Made by a program: the position numbers and the translations under genes
Part shown: positions 18,479 through 28,571 of the stretch, piece by piece
How the letters are laid out: each line of letters begins with the position of its first letter
Numbering within the stretch: position 1 is the stretch's first letter
Notes under the pieces: model-generated
The model's input: the letters and a program-made list of their open reading frames with translations, nothing else
Database searches by the model: none
Told to the model about the DNA's origin: nothing
NCBI RefSeq assembly: GCF_016861695.1
Contig: NZ_BOLP01000005.1
Coordinates: forward strand, 1-64,000
Reading direction: 5' to 3'
Source of the DNA: Levilactobacillus andaensis
GTDB taxonomy: Bacteria; Bacillota; Bacilli; Lactobacillales; Lactobacillaceae
DNA: 64,000 bases

Positions 18479-21400
18479 GTGCGTTGGATGAATAAACATT
18501 ATATTTGGAACGTTTTAGGATGGTTAGTGATTGTCATGCTAGCCGTCCTAACGATTCCTAACATGAGTAAATTGGTGGCTGATAAGGGGCAGATCACCGT
18601 GCCTAGCAGTTATCAAAGTACGCGAGCAACCAACATGCAAAAACAGTGGGGTCGTTCGCAACGGGGAACTACCGCGGTCGTCGTCGTTTTTAACAACGGC
18701 GATTCAGCGTTGACCGCGAGTCAAAATACACAAATCGATAAAACCATTAATCGAATCAAAAGTCATGAGGACCAATATGAGATTCGATCAATGACGGCGG
18801 CCAGCGATAGTTCAACGGCCGCTTCTCAGCTGGTTTCTAAGGACAAGAGCACCCAGCTGTTACAGTTGAACGTGCATAAGAGTTCTAGCCATTCCGTCTC
18901 GTCAATTCGCTCGCAAATTACGAAGCTAGCGAAGACCAGTGGCGTGAAGACCTACGTGACCGGGGCCGATGTCTTGAACCAAGACTTCTCGGACGCCACG
19001 CAGGCCGGGGTCCAGAAGACCGAAATCATTGCGGCCATCTTTATCTTCCTGGTTCTCTGGTTGGTCTTCCGGTCACCAGTGACGCCGTTATTCTCACTGT
19101 TGACCGTCGGGGTTTCTGTCATCACGTCGATTTCTGTGGTGGCCAACCTGGTTGATCGCTTCAACTTCCCATTCTCCAACTTTACCGAAGTCTTCATCGT
19201 CATTGTGTTATTTGGGATTGGGACCGACTACAACATTTTGCTCTATAACGAGTTCCGCGAGCGCCTTGCCAGGGGGAAAGACAGGTACACAGCGACTAAG
19301 GAAGCCATTAAAATTGGGGGTCGGACGGTCCTTTACTCCGGCTTATCCGTTTTAATCGGGATGAGTGTCCTGGGTTTTGCCAACTTCTCCTTGTACCGTT
19401 CCGCCGTTGGTATCGCCGTGGGGGTCGTGGTCTTGCTGGCCGTGCTCCTGACGTTGAACCCATTTTTCATGGCCATCTGTGGACCACACATGTTCTGGCC
19501 CATCAAGAAGTTCCAGGGTGAAGGTGACAGTCGCCTCTGGCACGGCATGGCCAAGCACGCCATGATTCGGCCAATCATCACGCTGATTGTGACCGGTATC
19601 GTGTTCATTCCGCTGGCGCTTTCGTCACATGGGACCTTGGACTACGATAACTTAGTTGAAATTGGCGATAGTGTGCCGGCTAAGCAAGGGTTCAAGATCG
19701 TTCAGAGTCACTTCTCCAAGGGGACTGCTGAACCAACGACCATTTACATTCAAAGCAATCATAAGTTAGACAACGAAAAATCACTGTTGCTGATTGACCG
19801 GCTGACCAAGCAGTTACAAGGGTCAACGGGCGTCAAGACGGTGGCGTCTGCGACCCAGCCTGGGGGCAAGGCCATTAAGGCGCTCTACGTCCGCAATCAA
19901 ATGAGCACGGTAACGAGTGGTTTAGTGAAGGCCCAAAAGGGTGTCGACAAGGTCAATAAGGGCCTGAAGTCGGCCAATAGCCAATTGAGTAAGCAAAACG
20001 TTGCTAGTTCCGTGAAGTCCGCAAAGACGCTGGCTTCCGGGGCCCAACAAGTTAGCACGGGGACGAGTCAATTACAATCTGCGATTGCCCAGGTGTCGAC
20101 CGGGGTCAACTCGTTAAACAGCCAGGTCTCTTCGGCTTCTGGTGGCAAACAGGCCGCTCAATTGGCCGAACTGGAATCCGCGTTGCCACAACTGAACGCC
20201 GCTATTCAACAGTTGAACCAGCAAGTTTCCTCTAGCTCCACGAGTACCAGTGGTGTCACAAGTTCATTGACGACCATTGGAACCCAGACCAAGGACATTG
20301 CCACGCAGCTACAGACCATCAAGAGCAGCGTTGGTAATTTGCCAAGTGTCAGTGCTAGCACCGTGGCGGCGGCCTTTAGTGCCAAAGGAGTACCGTTGTC
20401 TGCTGCGCAAAAGCAGGTTTTAGCGGGCGTGCTGGAACAACAGACAGCTGCCCAGAACCAGCTGAAAGCGTCATTGACCGGTTCACTGACTAAGATCGGT
20501 AGCGATGCCAGTGCCATTGGTGCCGCCGATCAAAGTGTGGCCAGTCAATTGCAATCGTTACAAAGTTCAACGGCAACGCTACAAGGTGCCGTTGCGACAT
20601 TGGCACAGAAGTCAAACGTGGTCTTGCCGGGGGCTACAACGGCGCTACAATCGGCTAGTTCGCAGAGCAGCCAATTGGCCAGCGCCACGAGCCAGTTGTC
20701 GAGTGCCATGTTTACCATTAACGGCAAGATGCCAAGTCTGGTCTCTGGCGCGAGTCAAGTCGCTGCCGGTAACCAGACCATGGCTGAAAAATTAGCCGCG
20801 ATGAGCAAACAACTCACGGCATTACGGAAGGGCCTGACGTCGGCATCGAGTGGCTTAACACAAGTCTCCAGTGGGGTCGGCACCGCCAACTCTTATCTGA
20901 AGGGCCTGCAAAAGTCTGCGGCCGTCGAGACCTTCTACATCCCTAGCAAGCAATTGCACGGGAGTACGTTTAAGGAATCCCTCAACACGTACATGTCACC
21001 AAGTCGTAAGATCACCAAGCTGACAGTTGTCTTGGATGACGATCCAAGTTCGGCCGCCGCGATGGCCCGGTTACCTAAACTGGAGAAGGTCGTCACGGGC
21101 TCACTGAAGGGCACGAGTCTCAGCGGGGCCAAGGTCGCCTTTGGTGGGAACACCTCGCAGACCAATGACATCAACGACATGGCTTCCAGTGACTTTACGC
21201 GGACCGTCATTATCATGTTGGCTGGACTCTTTGTCGCCTTAATGGTAGTGACCCGTTCGTTGGTTCAACCGATCGTGATCGAAGGGATCCTGATCGTCGC
21301 TTACTCAGGAGCGTTGACCATCGTCCATTGGTTGGTCAAGCCGGTCTTGGGAACGGGCATGCTGACGTGGAACACACCGTTCTTTACGTTTGTCATGCTG

Positions 21401-21763
21401 ATTTCCCTAGGGGTCGACTACTCGATCTTCCTGATGCGCAAGTATCGTGAGTACTTACACGAACCGGGCGCGACGAGTGATAAGATGCTCCGTGCCGCGA
21501 CCGTGATTGGGACCGTCGTCATCTCTGCCGGGATCATTTTGAGTGGGACATTTGCCGCACTGATTCCGTCCGGGGTCATGACGCTGATCCAGATTGCGTT
21601 GGCCGTCATTATCGGGATCATCCTGCTGGTCATCTTGTTACCAATCGTGATGCCAGCCGTCATGAAGATCACGTATCCGTACCCATATTCTAAAATGGGG
21701 GATGCACCGGTCAATGACGAGGATGCCGACCGACCACAAACACGACGGAACCAGAAAGACTAA
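18479..21763 (+). CDS. MMPL/RND-type large membrane exporter
   Basis: The 1094-residue protein has the MMPL layout. One N-terminal membrane helix is followed by an extracellular domain, a first block of five to six helices with the family motif GIGTDYNILLYNEFRERL (near residues 245-262), and a very long extracellular coiled-coil region rich in S, Q, T and A (about 480-820). A second helix block carries the matching SLGVDYSIFLMRKYREYL (near 978-995). Such proteins use proton motive force to export lipids, peptides or drugs; the substrate here is unknown. GTG 18479 is the start, with AAAGGAGG at an ideal distance. The cotranscribed Rrf2 gene upstream is its likely repressor. Two structured repeats follow. 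Confidence 0.92.
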   Translation: MRWMNKHYIWNVLGWLVIVMLAVLTIPNMSKLVADKGQITVPSSYQSTRATNMQKQWGRSQRGTTAVVVVFNNGDSALTASQNTQIDKTINRIKSHEDQYEIRSMTAASDSSTAASQLVSKDKSTQLLQLNVHKSSSHSVSSIRSQITKLAKTSGVKTYVTGADVLNQDFSDATQAGVQKTEIIAAIFIFLVLWLVFRSPVTPLFSLLTVGVSVITSISVVANLVDRFNFPFSNFTEVFIVIVLFGIGTDYNILLYNEFRERLARGKDRYTATKEAIKIGGRTVLYSGLSVLIGMSVLGFANFSLYRSAVGIAVGVVVLLAVLLTLNPFFMAICGPHMFWPIKKFQGEGDSRLWHGMAKHAMIRPIITLIVTGIVFIPLALSSHGTLDYDNLVEIGDSVPAKQGFKIVQSHFSKGTAEPTTIYIQSNHKLDNEKSLLLIDRLTKQLQGSTGVKTVASATQPGGKAIKALYVRNQMSTVTSGLVKAQKGVDKVNKGLKSANSQLSKQNVASSVKSAKTLASGAQQVSTGTSQLQSAIAQVSTGVNSLNSQVSSASGGKQAAQLAELESALPQLNAAIQQLNQQVSSSSTSTSGVTSSLTTIGTQTKDIATQLQTIKSSVGNLPSVSASTVAAAFSAKGVPLSAAQKQVLAGVLEQQTAAQNQLKASLTGSLTKIGSDASAIGAADQSVASQLQSLQSSTATLQGAVATLAQKSNVVLPGATTALQSASSQSSQLASATSQLSSAMFTINGKMPSLVSGASQVAAGNQTMAEKLAAMSKQLTALRKGLTSASSGLTQVSSGVGTANSYLKGLQKSAAVETFYIPSKQLHGSTFKESLNTYMSPSRKITKLTVVLDDDPSSAAAMARLPKLEKVVTGSLKGTSLSGAKVAFGGNTSQTNDINDMASSDFTRTVIIMLAGLFVALMVVTRSLVQPIVIEGILIVAYSGALTIVHWLVKPVLGTGMLTWNTPFFTFVMLISLGVDYSIFLMRKYREYLHEPGATSDKMLRAATVIGTVVISAGIILSGTFAALIPSGVMTLIQIALAVIIGIILLVILLPIVMPAVMKITYPYPYSKMGDAPVNDEDADRPQTRRNQKD

Positions 21764-21783
21764 CTAGAAGAGATGGGGCTGAC

Positions 21784-21969
21784 CGCACTGCGGCTGCCAG
21801 AGATTCCGCCTGCTGTGGGGACGCTTCAGACTGGAAGAACACCAGTCTTCTCGCTCGCTTTTAAGCCACGAAAACCACGTGTCTTAAAAGTCGCCCGTGG
21901 TGTAAGCTGTCAAAAAACGCCAGCTAACACCACCTCCACGGCCGGCTACATCTCTGGCCTCCTCCGGCT
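21784..21969 (+). repeat. Structured intergenic repeat, family A, copy 1 (forward)
   Basis: The outer arms GCCAGAGAT (21796-21804) and ATCTCTGGC (21950-21958) pair perfectly. A second stem joins CTTTTAAGCCACG with CGTGTCTTAAAAG (about 21858-21890). A third joins GTGGTGTAAGCTG (21897-21909) with CAGCTAACACCAC (21921-21933). A short open frame across it is not a gene. Confidence 0.88.
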
Positions 21970-22049
21970 CTGATTGTTCTTCGTGTAAACGTTGTTTTTC
22001 AGAAGCTGGCGGGTGTTATTTAATCAAATTGTCAGTCAATCATCAAAAG

Positions 22050-22101
22050 TAGGTGTCAGGAACGTTCACATTGGAGTGGACGGATCTGGCACCTATTTGT
22101 T
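22050..22101 (+). terminator. Probable terminator after the exporter gene
   Basis: TAGGTGTCAG (22050-22059) pairs with CTGGCACCTA (22086-22095), followed by a T-rich stretch. I see nothing else in the rest of the gap between the two repeats (21970-22360). Confidence 0.45.
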
Positions 22102-22360
22102 TAGAGAAAATTTGTTGCTATCCAATTCCGCTGTGGTAGCTTATACTTGAAGTTGGTGAATGCCGTCAGTACAGAAATTAGCTAAACCAGTCGTTGGGGT
22201 CACATAATAGCTTGCCAGATGAACGTCTGGTCTAGCTAGAGGGTAATGGCACAATGTACTAAGTTCAGCTTAAACAGATGCAATCGGTAAAACTGAAAAG
22301 ACTTGCTGAAACTTCGATGAATTTACTGTTCTAACGTTTGTAATTGAAAATATCAATCGA

Positions 22361-22532
22361 AGCCGGAGGAGGCCAGGGATGTAGCCAGCCGTGGAAATAG
22401 TGGTCGCTGACAGCGACCACTATGGGCGACTTTTGAGACGCGTGATCTTCGCGGCTTAAAAGCGAGCGAGAGGACCGCTTCACAATCCGAAGCGTCCCCA
22501 CAGCAGGCGGAATCCCTGGCAGCCGCAGTGCG
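22361..22532 (-). repeat. Structured intergenic repeat, family A, copy 2 (reverse)
   Basis: It is an inverted relative of the copy at 21784, about 390 bp away. Outer arms: GCCAGGGAT (22372-22380) with ATCCCTGGC (22512-22520). The variable stem is perfect: ATAGTGGTCGCTG (22397-22409) with CAGCGACCACTAT (22411-22423). The middle stem pairs CTTTTGAG with CTTAAAAG through one G-T wobble. Confidence 0.88.
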
Positions 22533-22599
22533 ACCAGCTCAAGTAAGCATAATCATTAAACAAAACCTAAAAACCAGTTTCAGAAAGGAAGATTTATTC

Positions 22600-23307
22600 A
22601 TGGATGCAGACCATCTTTCACAACGTCTGGCCATTGTTGCCAGTTACGTTCCGCAGGGGGCCCGGTTGGCCGATATTGGGACCGATCACGCCTATTTACC
22701 CGTGAATTTAGCGAAGAATGGCGTCATCGTTGGCGGTGTTGCCGGCGAAGTCGTTCCCGGTCCCTTTAAGAATGCCGAACACGAGATCAATCGCGAGGGG
22801 TTGAGCGACCAGATTACCGCGCGCTTAGCCAACGGCCTTCAAGCTATCGAGCCCGGTGACCACATTGATACGGTTGCCATTGCCGGGATGGGGGGCGCCC
22901 TCATCACCCAGATTTTGACGCAGGACTTTGACCGTTTAGACGGTGTGTCCCGGTTAGTTCTGCAACCCAATGTGGGTGAAATGACCGTGCGGCGGTTTCT
23001 CATGACGCACGGCTTTCAGCTGGTGGCGGAACAGATTGTGGCTGAGGATGGGCACACCTACGAAATCCTCGTGGCTGACCGCAAAGCCGACCCCGAGCAG
23101 TATGACGAAGAAACGCTGCGTTTTGGCCCGTACCTATTAGCCGAGCACAACGACATCTTCATTGCCAAATGGCAGCGGGAATTGACGCGGACGGGAGAAG
23201 TTCTCCAGCAGGTCGAATCGGCCCATGAGGTTCCGGCGGCCAAAGTCACCGAGTTACAGACAAAGATTCAGCAGATCAAGGAGGTCTTGCAACGTGTTGG
23301 TGCGTGA
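22600..23307 (+). CDS. trmK: tRNA (adenine-22-N1)-methyltransferase
   Basis: The 235-residue SAM-dependent enzyme methylates A22 in the D-loop region of tRNA. The Rossmann SAM motif ADIGTDHAYLPV (about residues 23-34) and the TrmK segments AIAGMGGALI and LQPNVGEMTVRRFL are clear. I chose ATG 22600 with AAGGAAG upstream; the frame can be read from 22528 but that part overlaps the end of a repeat. In most Firmicutes trmK directly follows rpoD and precedes a nif3-like gene. Here the second neighbour is kept and the first is separated by the 9-kb insertion. Confidence 0.93.
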   Translation: MDADHLSQRLAIVASYVPQGARLADIGTDHAYLPVNLAKNGVIVGGVAGEVVPGPFKNAEHEINREGLSDQITARLANGLQAIEPGDHIDTVAIAGMGGALITQILTQDFDRLDGVSRLVLQPNVGEMTVRRFLMTHGFQLVAEQIVAEDGHTYEILVADRKADPEQYDEETLRFGPYLLAEHNDIFIAKWQRELTRTGEVLQQVESAHEVPAAKVTELQTKIQQIKEVLQRVGA

Positions 23308-24100
23308 GTTAGTTGATCGATTTGAACAGTTTGCCCCGAAAACCTGGGCAGAACCCGGCGATCCAGTCGGGTTGCAGTTGGGTAGTCTGGATGCCGAGGC
23401 CCACAAGGTCTTGGTCACGCTAGACGTTCGCCCGGAGGTGGTCGCCGAAGCCATTGAGGTGGGGGCAGACTTTATCTTCGCCCATCACCCGATGATGTTT
23501 CACCCGGCGAAGAACCTCGACTTGGCGGTGCCGCAGAATCAAATGTACGCGACCCTTCTGAAGCATGACATCACTGTTTACGGGGCACATACGAATCTGG
23601 ACAGTGCCCCCGGTGGCATGAATGATTGGTTAGCCGCCGCATTGGGCCTGCATGATGTGACCGGCCTTGTTCCTAGCAACGGCACGACGGCGACCTCGGA
23701 GATCACGATGGGTCGCATCGGGACGCTGGCTCAGCCAACGACCGTCAAGGCCTTTGCTGAACAGTGTAAGACTATCTTCAACGTTAAGGGCCTACGCTTG
23801 ATCAGCCACACCCCAGATGCACCAGTTAGCCGAGTTGCCGTCTTGGGCGGCTCCGGTGGGCCATTTTATCAAACAGCCTTGGCGAAGGGTGCCGACGTTT
23901 ACGTGACGGGCGACATTTCCTATCATCCCGGCCACGACATGATTGCGGCCGGCCTCAACGTGATCGACCCCGGCCACCACATCGAAAGTATCTGCAAGCC
24001 GCACTTAACACAACTCTTTCAGCAATGGGCGCAGGAAAATGATTGGCCGATTACCGTAGTCCCGTCCGCGCTAAACACTGACCCGTTTACTTTTCTTTAA
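23294..24100 (+). CDS. Nif3-like dinuclear metal centre protein (YqfO family)
   Basis: The 268-residue protein belongs to the Nif3/YqfO family, once annotated as GTP cyclohydrolase I type 2. Metal-binding histidines are visible in FAHHPMMFH, in YGAHTNLDSAPGG and near the end in YHPGHDMIAAGLNVIDPGHHIES (listed as two blocks). It lacks the PII-like insert found in the 373-residue Bacillus form. The enzymatic activity of the family is not firmly established. The start is GTG 23294, nine bases after AAGGAGG, overlapping trmK by 14 bases; the longer frame from 23225 is the trmK gene read in another frame. Confidence 0.9.
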   Translation: MLVRELVDRFEQFAPKTWAEPGDPVGLQLGSLDAEAHKVLVTLDVRPEVVAEAIEVGADFIFAHHPMMFHPAKNLDLAVPQNQMYATLLKHDITVYGAHTNLDSAPGGMNDWLAAALGLHDVTGLVPSNGTTATSEITMGRIGTLAQPTTVKAFAEQCKTIFNVKGLRLISHTPDAPVSRVAVLGGSGGPFYQTALAKGADVYVTGDISYHPGHDMIAAGLNVIDPGHHIESICKPHLTQLFQQWAQENDWPITVVPSALNTDPFTFL

Positions 24101-24156
24101 TCGCGAAAACGCGTACACTAAATTTGTAAGTTAATTTAATTGAGGAGTGATTCATT

Positions 24157-25398
24157 TTGGCAAAGTATGAAAATTTGATTCCCCGGTTTTTAAAATACGT
24201 AAAGGTCAACACCCGTTCCACCCCGAATTCAACGACCGTTCCCTCTAACGAACGGTTGACGAAGTTCGCTGAGGGCTTGGTCGAGGACTTGAAGGCGATT
24301 GGTCTGGACAACGTCCACATCAACGCGCAATCCAGCTACGTTTACGCGACCCTGCCCGCAAACACCACGAAGCAGGTCAAGAAGATCGGGTTTATTTCCC
24401 ACTTTGACACGGCTGATTTTAACAGCGAAAACATTACCCCTAAGTTCGTCGAAAACTACGACGGCCGTTCCGTCATCAAGCTCGATGAAGCTGGGAAGTA
24501 CACGTTGGACCCAGCCGTTTTCCCTAATTTGAAAAACTACAAGGGTGACACCTTGATCACCACGGACGGCCGCACGCTATTAGGTGCCGACGACAAGTCC
24601 GGGGTCGCTGAAATCATGGCGGCTGCCGAATACCTGTTGGCGCATCCAGAAATCAAGCACGGTGAAATCGAAATTGGCCTGGGCCCCGATGAAGAAATTG
24701 GGACTGGTGCCGACCACTTTGACGTCAAAGATTTCGGTGCCGACATTGCCTACACGGTCGATGGCGGTCCACTGGGACAATTGGAATACGAAACCTTTAA
24801 CGCCGCTGACGCGCAGGTCGAAGTCACTGGGACCAACGTTCACCCGGCCGAAGCTAAAGGGGTCATGGTCAACGCTTCGCAAGTTGCGATGGACTTTCAT
24901 GCCGCATTGCCGGAACATGATCGGCCAGAAAACACCGAAGGACGGGAAGGCTTCTTCCACCTGTACAGCATGACTGGCACGGTCGACTCGGCCCACCTGA
25001 GCTACATCATCCGTGACCACGATCGTCAGGTCTTCGAAGACCGCAAGAAGTTGTTCCAAGGGGTTGCTGACCAACTAAACAAGCAATACGGGTCAGAACG
25101 GGTCCAGGTCACCATCAAGGACCAGTATTACAACATGCGTGAAGTCATCGAGAAGGACATGACGGTCGTTGACTTGGCTAAGCAGGCCTTGGAAGAACTC
25201 GACATCAAGCCACTGATCTTCCCTGTTCGTGGGGGGACTGATGGGTCCAAGATCTCCTTTATGGGCTTACCAACGCCAAACTTATTTGCCGGTGGGGAAA
25301 ACATGCACGGTCGCTTCGAGTACGTTTCCGAACAGACCATGGAAAAGGCAACCGATGTTGTGATCAAGATTGCCCAACTCGCCGAACAACAGGCATAA
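24157..25398 (+). CDS. pepT: Peptidase T (tripeptide aminopeptidase)
   Basis: The 413-residue M20-family zinc aminopeptidase releases the N-terminal residue from tripeptides, part of the peptide nutrition of lactic acid bacteria. Visible motifs are ISHFDTAD (first zinc ligand), [13 protein letters not shown], the catalytic [13 protein letters not shown] and [20 protein letters not shown] near the C-terminus, given here as separate blocks. Length is normal. The start is TTG 24157 with GAGGAG upstream. It stands alone: the next promoter is the CtsR-controlled one of clpB. Confidence 0.95.
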   Translation: MAKYENLIPRFLKYVKVNTRSTPNSTTVPSNERLTKFAEGLVEDLKAIGLDNVHINAQSSYVYATLPANTTKQVKKIGFISHFDTADFNSENITPKFVENYDGRSVIKLDEAGKYTLDPAVFPNLKNYKGDTLITTDGRTLLGADDKSGVAEIMAAAEYLLAHPEIKHGEIEIGLGPDEEIGTGADHFDVKDFGADIAYTVDGGPLGQLEYETFNAADAQVEVTGTNVHPAEAKGVMVNASQVAMDFHAALPEHDRPENTEGREGFFHLYSMTGTVDSAHLSYIIRDHDRQVFEDRKKLFQGVADQLNKQYGSERVQVTIKDQYYNMREVIEKDMTVVDLAKQALEELDIKPLIFPVRGGTDGSKISFMGLPTPNLFAGGENMHGRFEYVSEQTMEKATDVVIKIAQLAEQQA

Positions 25399-25405
25399 AT
25401 TAATT

Positions 25406-25455
25406 GGTCAAAATAGGTCAAATTATTTTGACTTTGGTCTAAAATCAGTTAGAAT
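25406..25455 (+). promoter_or_regulatory. CtsR operator and promoter of clpB
   Basis: A perfect CtsR box, GGTCAAA-ATA-GGTCAAA (25406-25422), abuts a promoter with -35 TTGACT (25428-25433), 16 bases, and -10 TAGAAT (25450-25455). CtsR represses clp genes until heat or other protein stress; the ctsR gene is not in this window. Confidence 0.9.
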
Positions 25456-25468
25456 ATGAGTGAAAAAT

Positions 25469-25645
25469 GGAGGTTGACCTAAGGGTTGCCTCTTTTTTTG
25501 AAGCGTGTGAGTAAAGGCGGTTATTAGGTTCAAACGAAACCTGCTGCCTGTGGTCATCCGTTATCATCAGCTAAGTGCGAAGACAACTTGCGGCAAAAAG
25601 ACGCTAAGTTACTCGCTAACAATGAGACCTAACAACCAATTAATT
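25469..25645 (+). promoter_or_regulatory. clpB leader: terminator-like hairpin and long-range stem
   Basis: Just after the expected transcription start, GAGG...ACC-TAAG-GGT...CCTC (25470-25492) precedes seven T, like an intrinsic terminator. Further on, GGTTATTAGGT (about 25519) can pair with ACCTAACAACC (about 25629-25639), enclosing AACTTGCG with CGCTAAGTT (about 25588-25615). The hairpin could instead be the pepT terminator; a regulatory leader is a hypothesis. Confidence 0.45.
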
Positions 25646-25660
25646 TAAGGGGGACACAAC

Positions 25661-28267
25661 ATGAATCCAGAAAAAATGACGCAGGCGCTGACCGACGCCC
25701 TGACTGAAGCGCAACACATTGCGATGACCAGAAAGCACCAGGCCGTCACGGTCGCCCATCTCTTCAAGTTCTTAATTCAACCCGGCGAACTGGGCAGAGA
25801 GATTTTGGCCGATGCCGGGGCGAATATCGCCAACCTCGACAGCGAACTCGACCGGGAATTGGATGCCATCAGCACCGTTTCCGGTAGTGGCATTCAGTAT
25901 GGTCAGGAATTTTCTCGTAACCTGACGGAATTGCTGCAAAAAGCGGATGCCGTCAAGGATGGCTATCACGACGAATTTATGGCCGTCGACACGGTCCTGA
26001 TCGCCGTCATGCAGCTTACCGGGGAAAACCTGACCGATTACTTGAAGAGTCAGGGGATGACGGAACAACTGGTTCGTAATGCCGTTGATAAGGTGCGGGG
26101 CGGCGAACGGGTCACCTCGAAGAACCAAGAGGACCAATACAAGGCCTTGGAAAAATACGGGATCGACCTCGTCAAGGCCATGCGCAGTGGGAAGATCGAC
26201 CCCATCATTGGTCGAGACGATGAAATTCTGTCGGTGATTCGAATCCTGTCGCGAAAGACCAAGAACAATCCGGTCTTGATCGGGGAAGCCGGTGTCGGGA
26301 AGACCGCCATCGTCGAAGGACTGGCCCAACGAATCGTGCGCGGGGATGTGCCGGATAACCTGAAAGATAAGACCATTTTCTCACTGGACATGGGGTCCCT
26401 GATCGCCGGTGCCAAGTACCGGGGGGAATTTGAGGAACGGTTGAAGGCTGTTCTGAAGGAAGTTACCAAGAGCGATGGGCAGATCATCATGTTTATCGAT
26501 GAAATTCACAACATTGTCGGGGCGGGTAAGGCGGAAGGCAGTATGGATGCCGGTAACCTGCTCAAACCAATGTTAGCCCGAGGCGAGCTCCACTTGATCG
26601 GAGCCACCACGCTGGACGAATACCGGGAGTACCTGGAAAAGGACAAGGCCTTGGCCCGGCGGTTCCAACGGGTACTGGTCAACGAACCCAGCATCGACGA
26701 TACCGTCACCATCTTGCGGGGCTTGCGCGAACGCTTTGAAATTCATCATGGCGTCAAGATCCACGATAACGCGTTGATTGCGGCGGCCAAACTGTCCGAT
26801 CGGTATTTGACCGACCGTTTCTTACCCGACAAGGCCATTGACCTCGTCGACGAAGCCTCGGCGTCCATCCGAGTTGAGATGAACTCGGCACCGACCGAAT
26901 TGGATCAGGCCCGGCGGCAAATGATGCGGATGCAGGTCGAACAAACGGCCCTCAAACAAGAGACCGATGAAGCCTCGCAGAAACGGCTAACGGAATTGAA
27001 TAAGGAGCTCGCCGACATCAAGGAAAAGGTCGACAAGTTGAGCGCCCAGTGGAATCAAGAAAAGACGGCCATCAAGAGTGTTGGGGACAAGAAGACCGAA
27101 CTCGACAAGGCGAAGCGCGATTTGGAAAATGCCGAATCCGCCTATGACCTGAACAAGGCGGCCGAACTCCAACACGGGACGATCCCACGTTTACAACAAG
27201 AATTAGCCGAATTAGAAAAGCAGGACCAGAACCAAAACTGGCTGGTCTCCGAGTCCGTCACTGAAAACGAAATTGCGGCGGTCGTCAGTCGGATGACCGG
27301 CATCCCCGTGACCAAGTTGGTTCAGGGCGAACGTGAGAAACTGTTGAAGCTCGCTGACCGGTTACATGACCGCGTCGTGGGCCAAGACCAAGCCGTTTCA
27401 GCCGTGGCCGATGCCGTGTTGCGGTCGCGGGCAGGCCTTCAGGACCCGACTAAACCCTTAGGCTCATTTCTCTTCTTAGGACCAACTGGGGTCGGGAAGA
27501 CGGAATTGGCGAAGGCATTGGCCGAGAACCTCTTTGATAGCGAAGATCACATGGTGCGAATCGACATGTCCGAGTACATGGAAAAGGAATCCGTGTCCCG
27601 GTTAGTCGGGGCGGCACCGGGGTACGTCGGCTACGAGGAAGGGGGCCAATTGACCGAGGCCGTGCGGCGCAATCCGTACACCATCGTTTTATTTGATGAA
27701 GTTGAAAAGGCCCATCCAGATGTCTTTAACCTGTTGCTACAGGTCTTGGATGACGGGCGGTTAACGGATAGTCAAGGGCGGACGGTTGACTTCAAGAACA
27801 CCATTTTGATCATGACGTCAAACTTGGGGTCGGACCTCCTGTTACAGGGAACGGACGACCAGGGACATATCAGTCCGGACGCGCAGAAACAAGTGGCGCA
27901 GTTGTTGCAGACCCATTTCCGGCCAGAATTCTTGAACCGGATCGACGAAACAATCATGTTCACGCCGCTTTCCTTGGCGGACGTTCAACAGATTGTGGTC
28001 AAACTGGTGGCCCATTTGGCGGTCCGGCTGCACGAACAGCAGTTAGACTTGACGATTACGCCAGCGGCTCAGGCCTGGATCGCAAAGTCGGGCTACTTAC
28101 CAGCCTATGGCGCGCGGCCACTGCAACGGTTCATCACGACTCACGTGGAAACGCCGCTGGCTAAGCAATTGATTGCGGGTAAGATCCCGGCTAACAGTCT
28201 GATTACGATCGACGTGGTCGATGACCAATTGCAATTTACGTCTACCCCAATGGCAGTAAAAAACTAA
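25661..28267 (+). CDS. clpB: ATP-dependent disaggregase ClpB
   Basis: The 868-residue AAA+ chaperone threads aggregated proteins through a hexameric pore, working with DnaK. The N-terminal Clp repeat domain (1-150) is followed by AAA-1 with Walker A GEAGVGKT (208-215), the coiled-coil M domain (about 410-520) that separates ClpB from ClpC/ClpA, and AAA-2 with GPTGVGKT (607-614). The pore loop [11 protein letters not shown] and the C-terminal YGARPLQR motif are also present. ATG 25661 has AAGGGGG upstream. The CtsR box in its promoter marks it as a class III stress gene. Confidence 0.98.
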   Translation: MNPEKMTQALTDALTEAQHIAMTRKHQAVTVAHLFKFLIQPGELGREILADAGANIANLDSELDRELDAISTVSGSGIQYGQEFSRNLTELLQKADAVKDGYHDEFMAVDTVLIAVMQLTGENLTDYLKSQGMTEQLVRNAVDKVRGGERVTSKNQEDQYKALEKYGIDLVKAMRSGKIDPIIGRDDEILSVIRILSRKTKNNPVLIGEAGVGKTAIVEGLAQRIVRGDVPDNLKDKTIFSLDMGSLIAGAKYRGEFEERLKAVLKEVTKSDGQIIMFIDEIHNIVGAGKAEGSMDAGNLLKPMLARGELHLIGATTLDEYREYLEKDKALARRFQRVLVNEPSIDDTVTILRGLRERFEIHHGVKIHDNALIAAAKLSDRYLTDRFLPDKAIDLVDEASASIRVEMNSAPTELDQARRQMMRMQVEQTALKQETDEASQKRLTELNKELADIKEKVDKLSAQWNQEKTAIKSVGDKKTELDKAKRDLENAESAYDLNKAAELQHGTIPRLQQELAELEKQDQNQNWLVSESVTENEIAAVVSRMTGIPVTKLVQGEREKLLKLADRLHDRVVGQDQAVSAVADAVLRSRAGLQDPTKPLGSFLFLGPTGVGKTELAKALAENLFDSEDHMVRIDMSEYMEKESVSRLVGAAPGYVGYEEGGQLTEAVRRNPYTIVLFDEVEKAHPDVFNLLLQVLDDGRLTDSQGRTVDFKNTILIMTSNLGSDLLLQGTDDQGHISPDAQKQVAQLLQTHFRPEFLNRIDETIMFTPLSLADVQQIVVKLVAHLAVRLHEQQLDLTITPAAQAWIAKSGYLPAYGARPLQRFITTHVETPLAKQLIAGKIPANSLITIDVVDDQLQFTSTPMAVKN

Positions 28268-28280
28268 AGTAAGTGACATA

Positions 28281-28319
28281 AGGAGGCTTCCGGTTGTGAT
28301 GACTGGGGGCTTTCTTTTT
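28281..28319 (+). terminator. Terminator of clpB
   Basis: GGCTTCCGGT pairs with ACTGGGGGCT through several G-T wobbles, followed by TTTCTTTTT. The stretch to the next repeat (28320-28571) shows no gene. Confidence 0.6.
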
Positions 28320-28571
28320 GGGTTGGAATTGAAGTTCGTGCATGCTGGGTTGTGTTTACTTTAATAGCGACCCTAAGTTTGAGAGAACCAAAAATCTTTT
28401 CCATTTGAAGTGGGATGCTTGGCTGACTGTTTGGGGACTAAGTGGTCTGAATATATTAGTTGCGTAGCCGAATGCAGACTCTAAATAGTATGCTGAAAAA
28501 ATGTTATAAGCATAATTTGAAAGTTAGACCTAATTCACAGCGAAACAAGTGTTATGAGAGAAAACAATCTA

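Noticed and set aside
21773-21973. Open frame of 66 codons after the exporter
   Set aside because: It covers family A copy 1; the same happens at other copies, which shows that the frame is accidental.
24580-25074. Long open frame on the - strand inside pepT
   Set aside because: It is antisense to a well-supported enzyme gene and has no recognisable product; long shadows arise from its codon bias.
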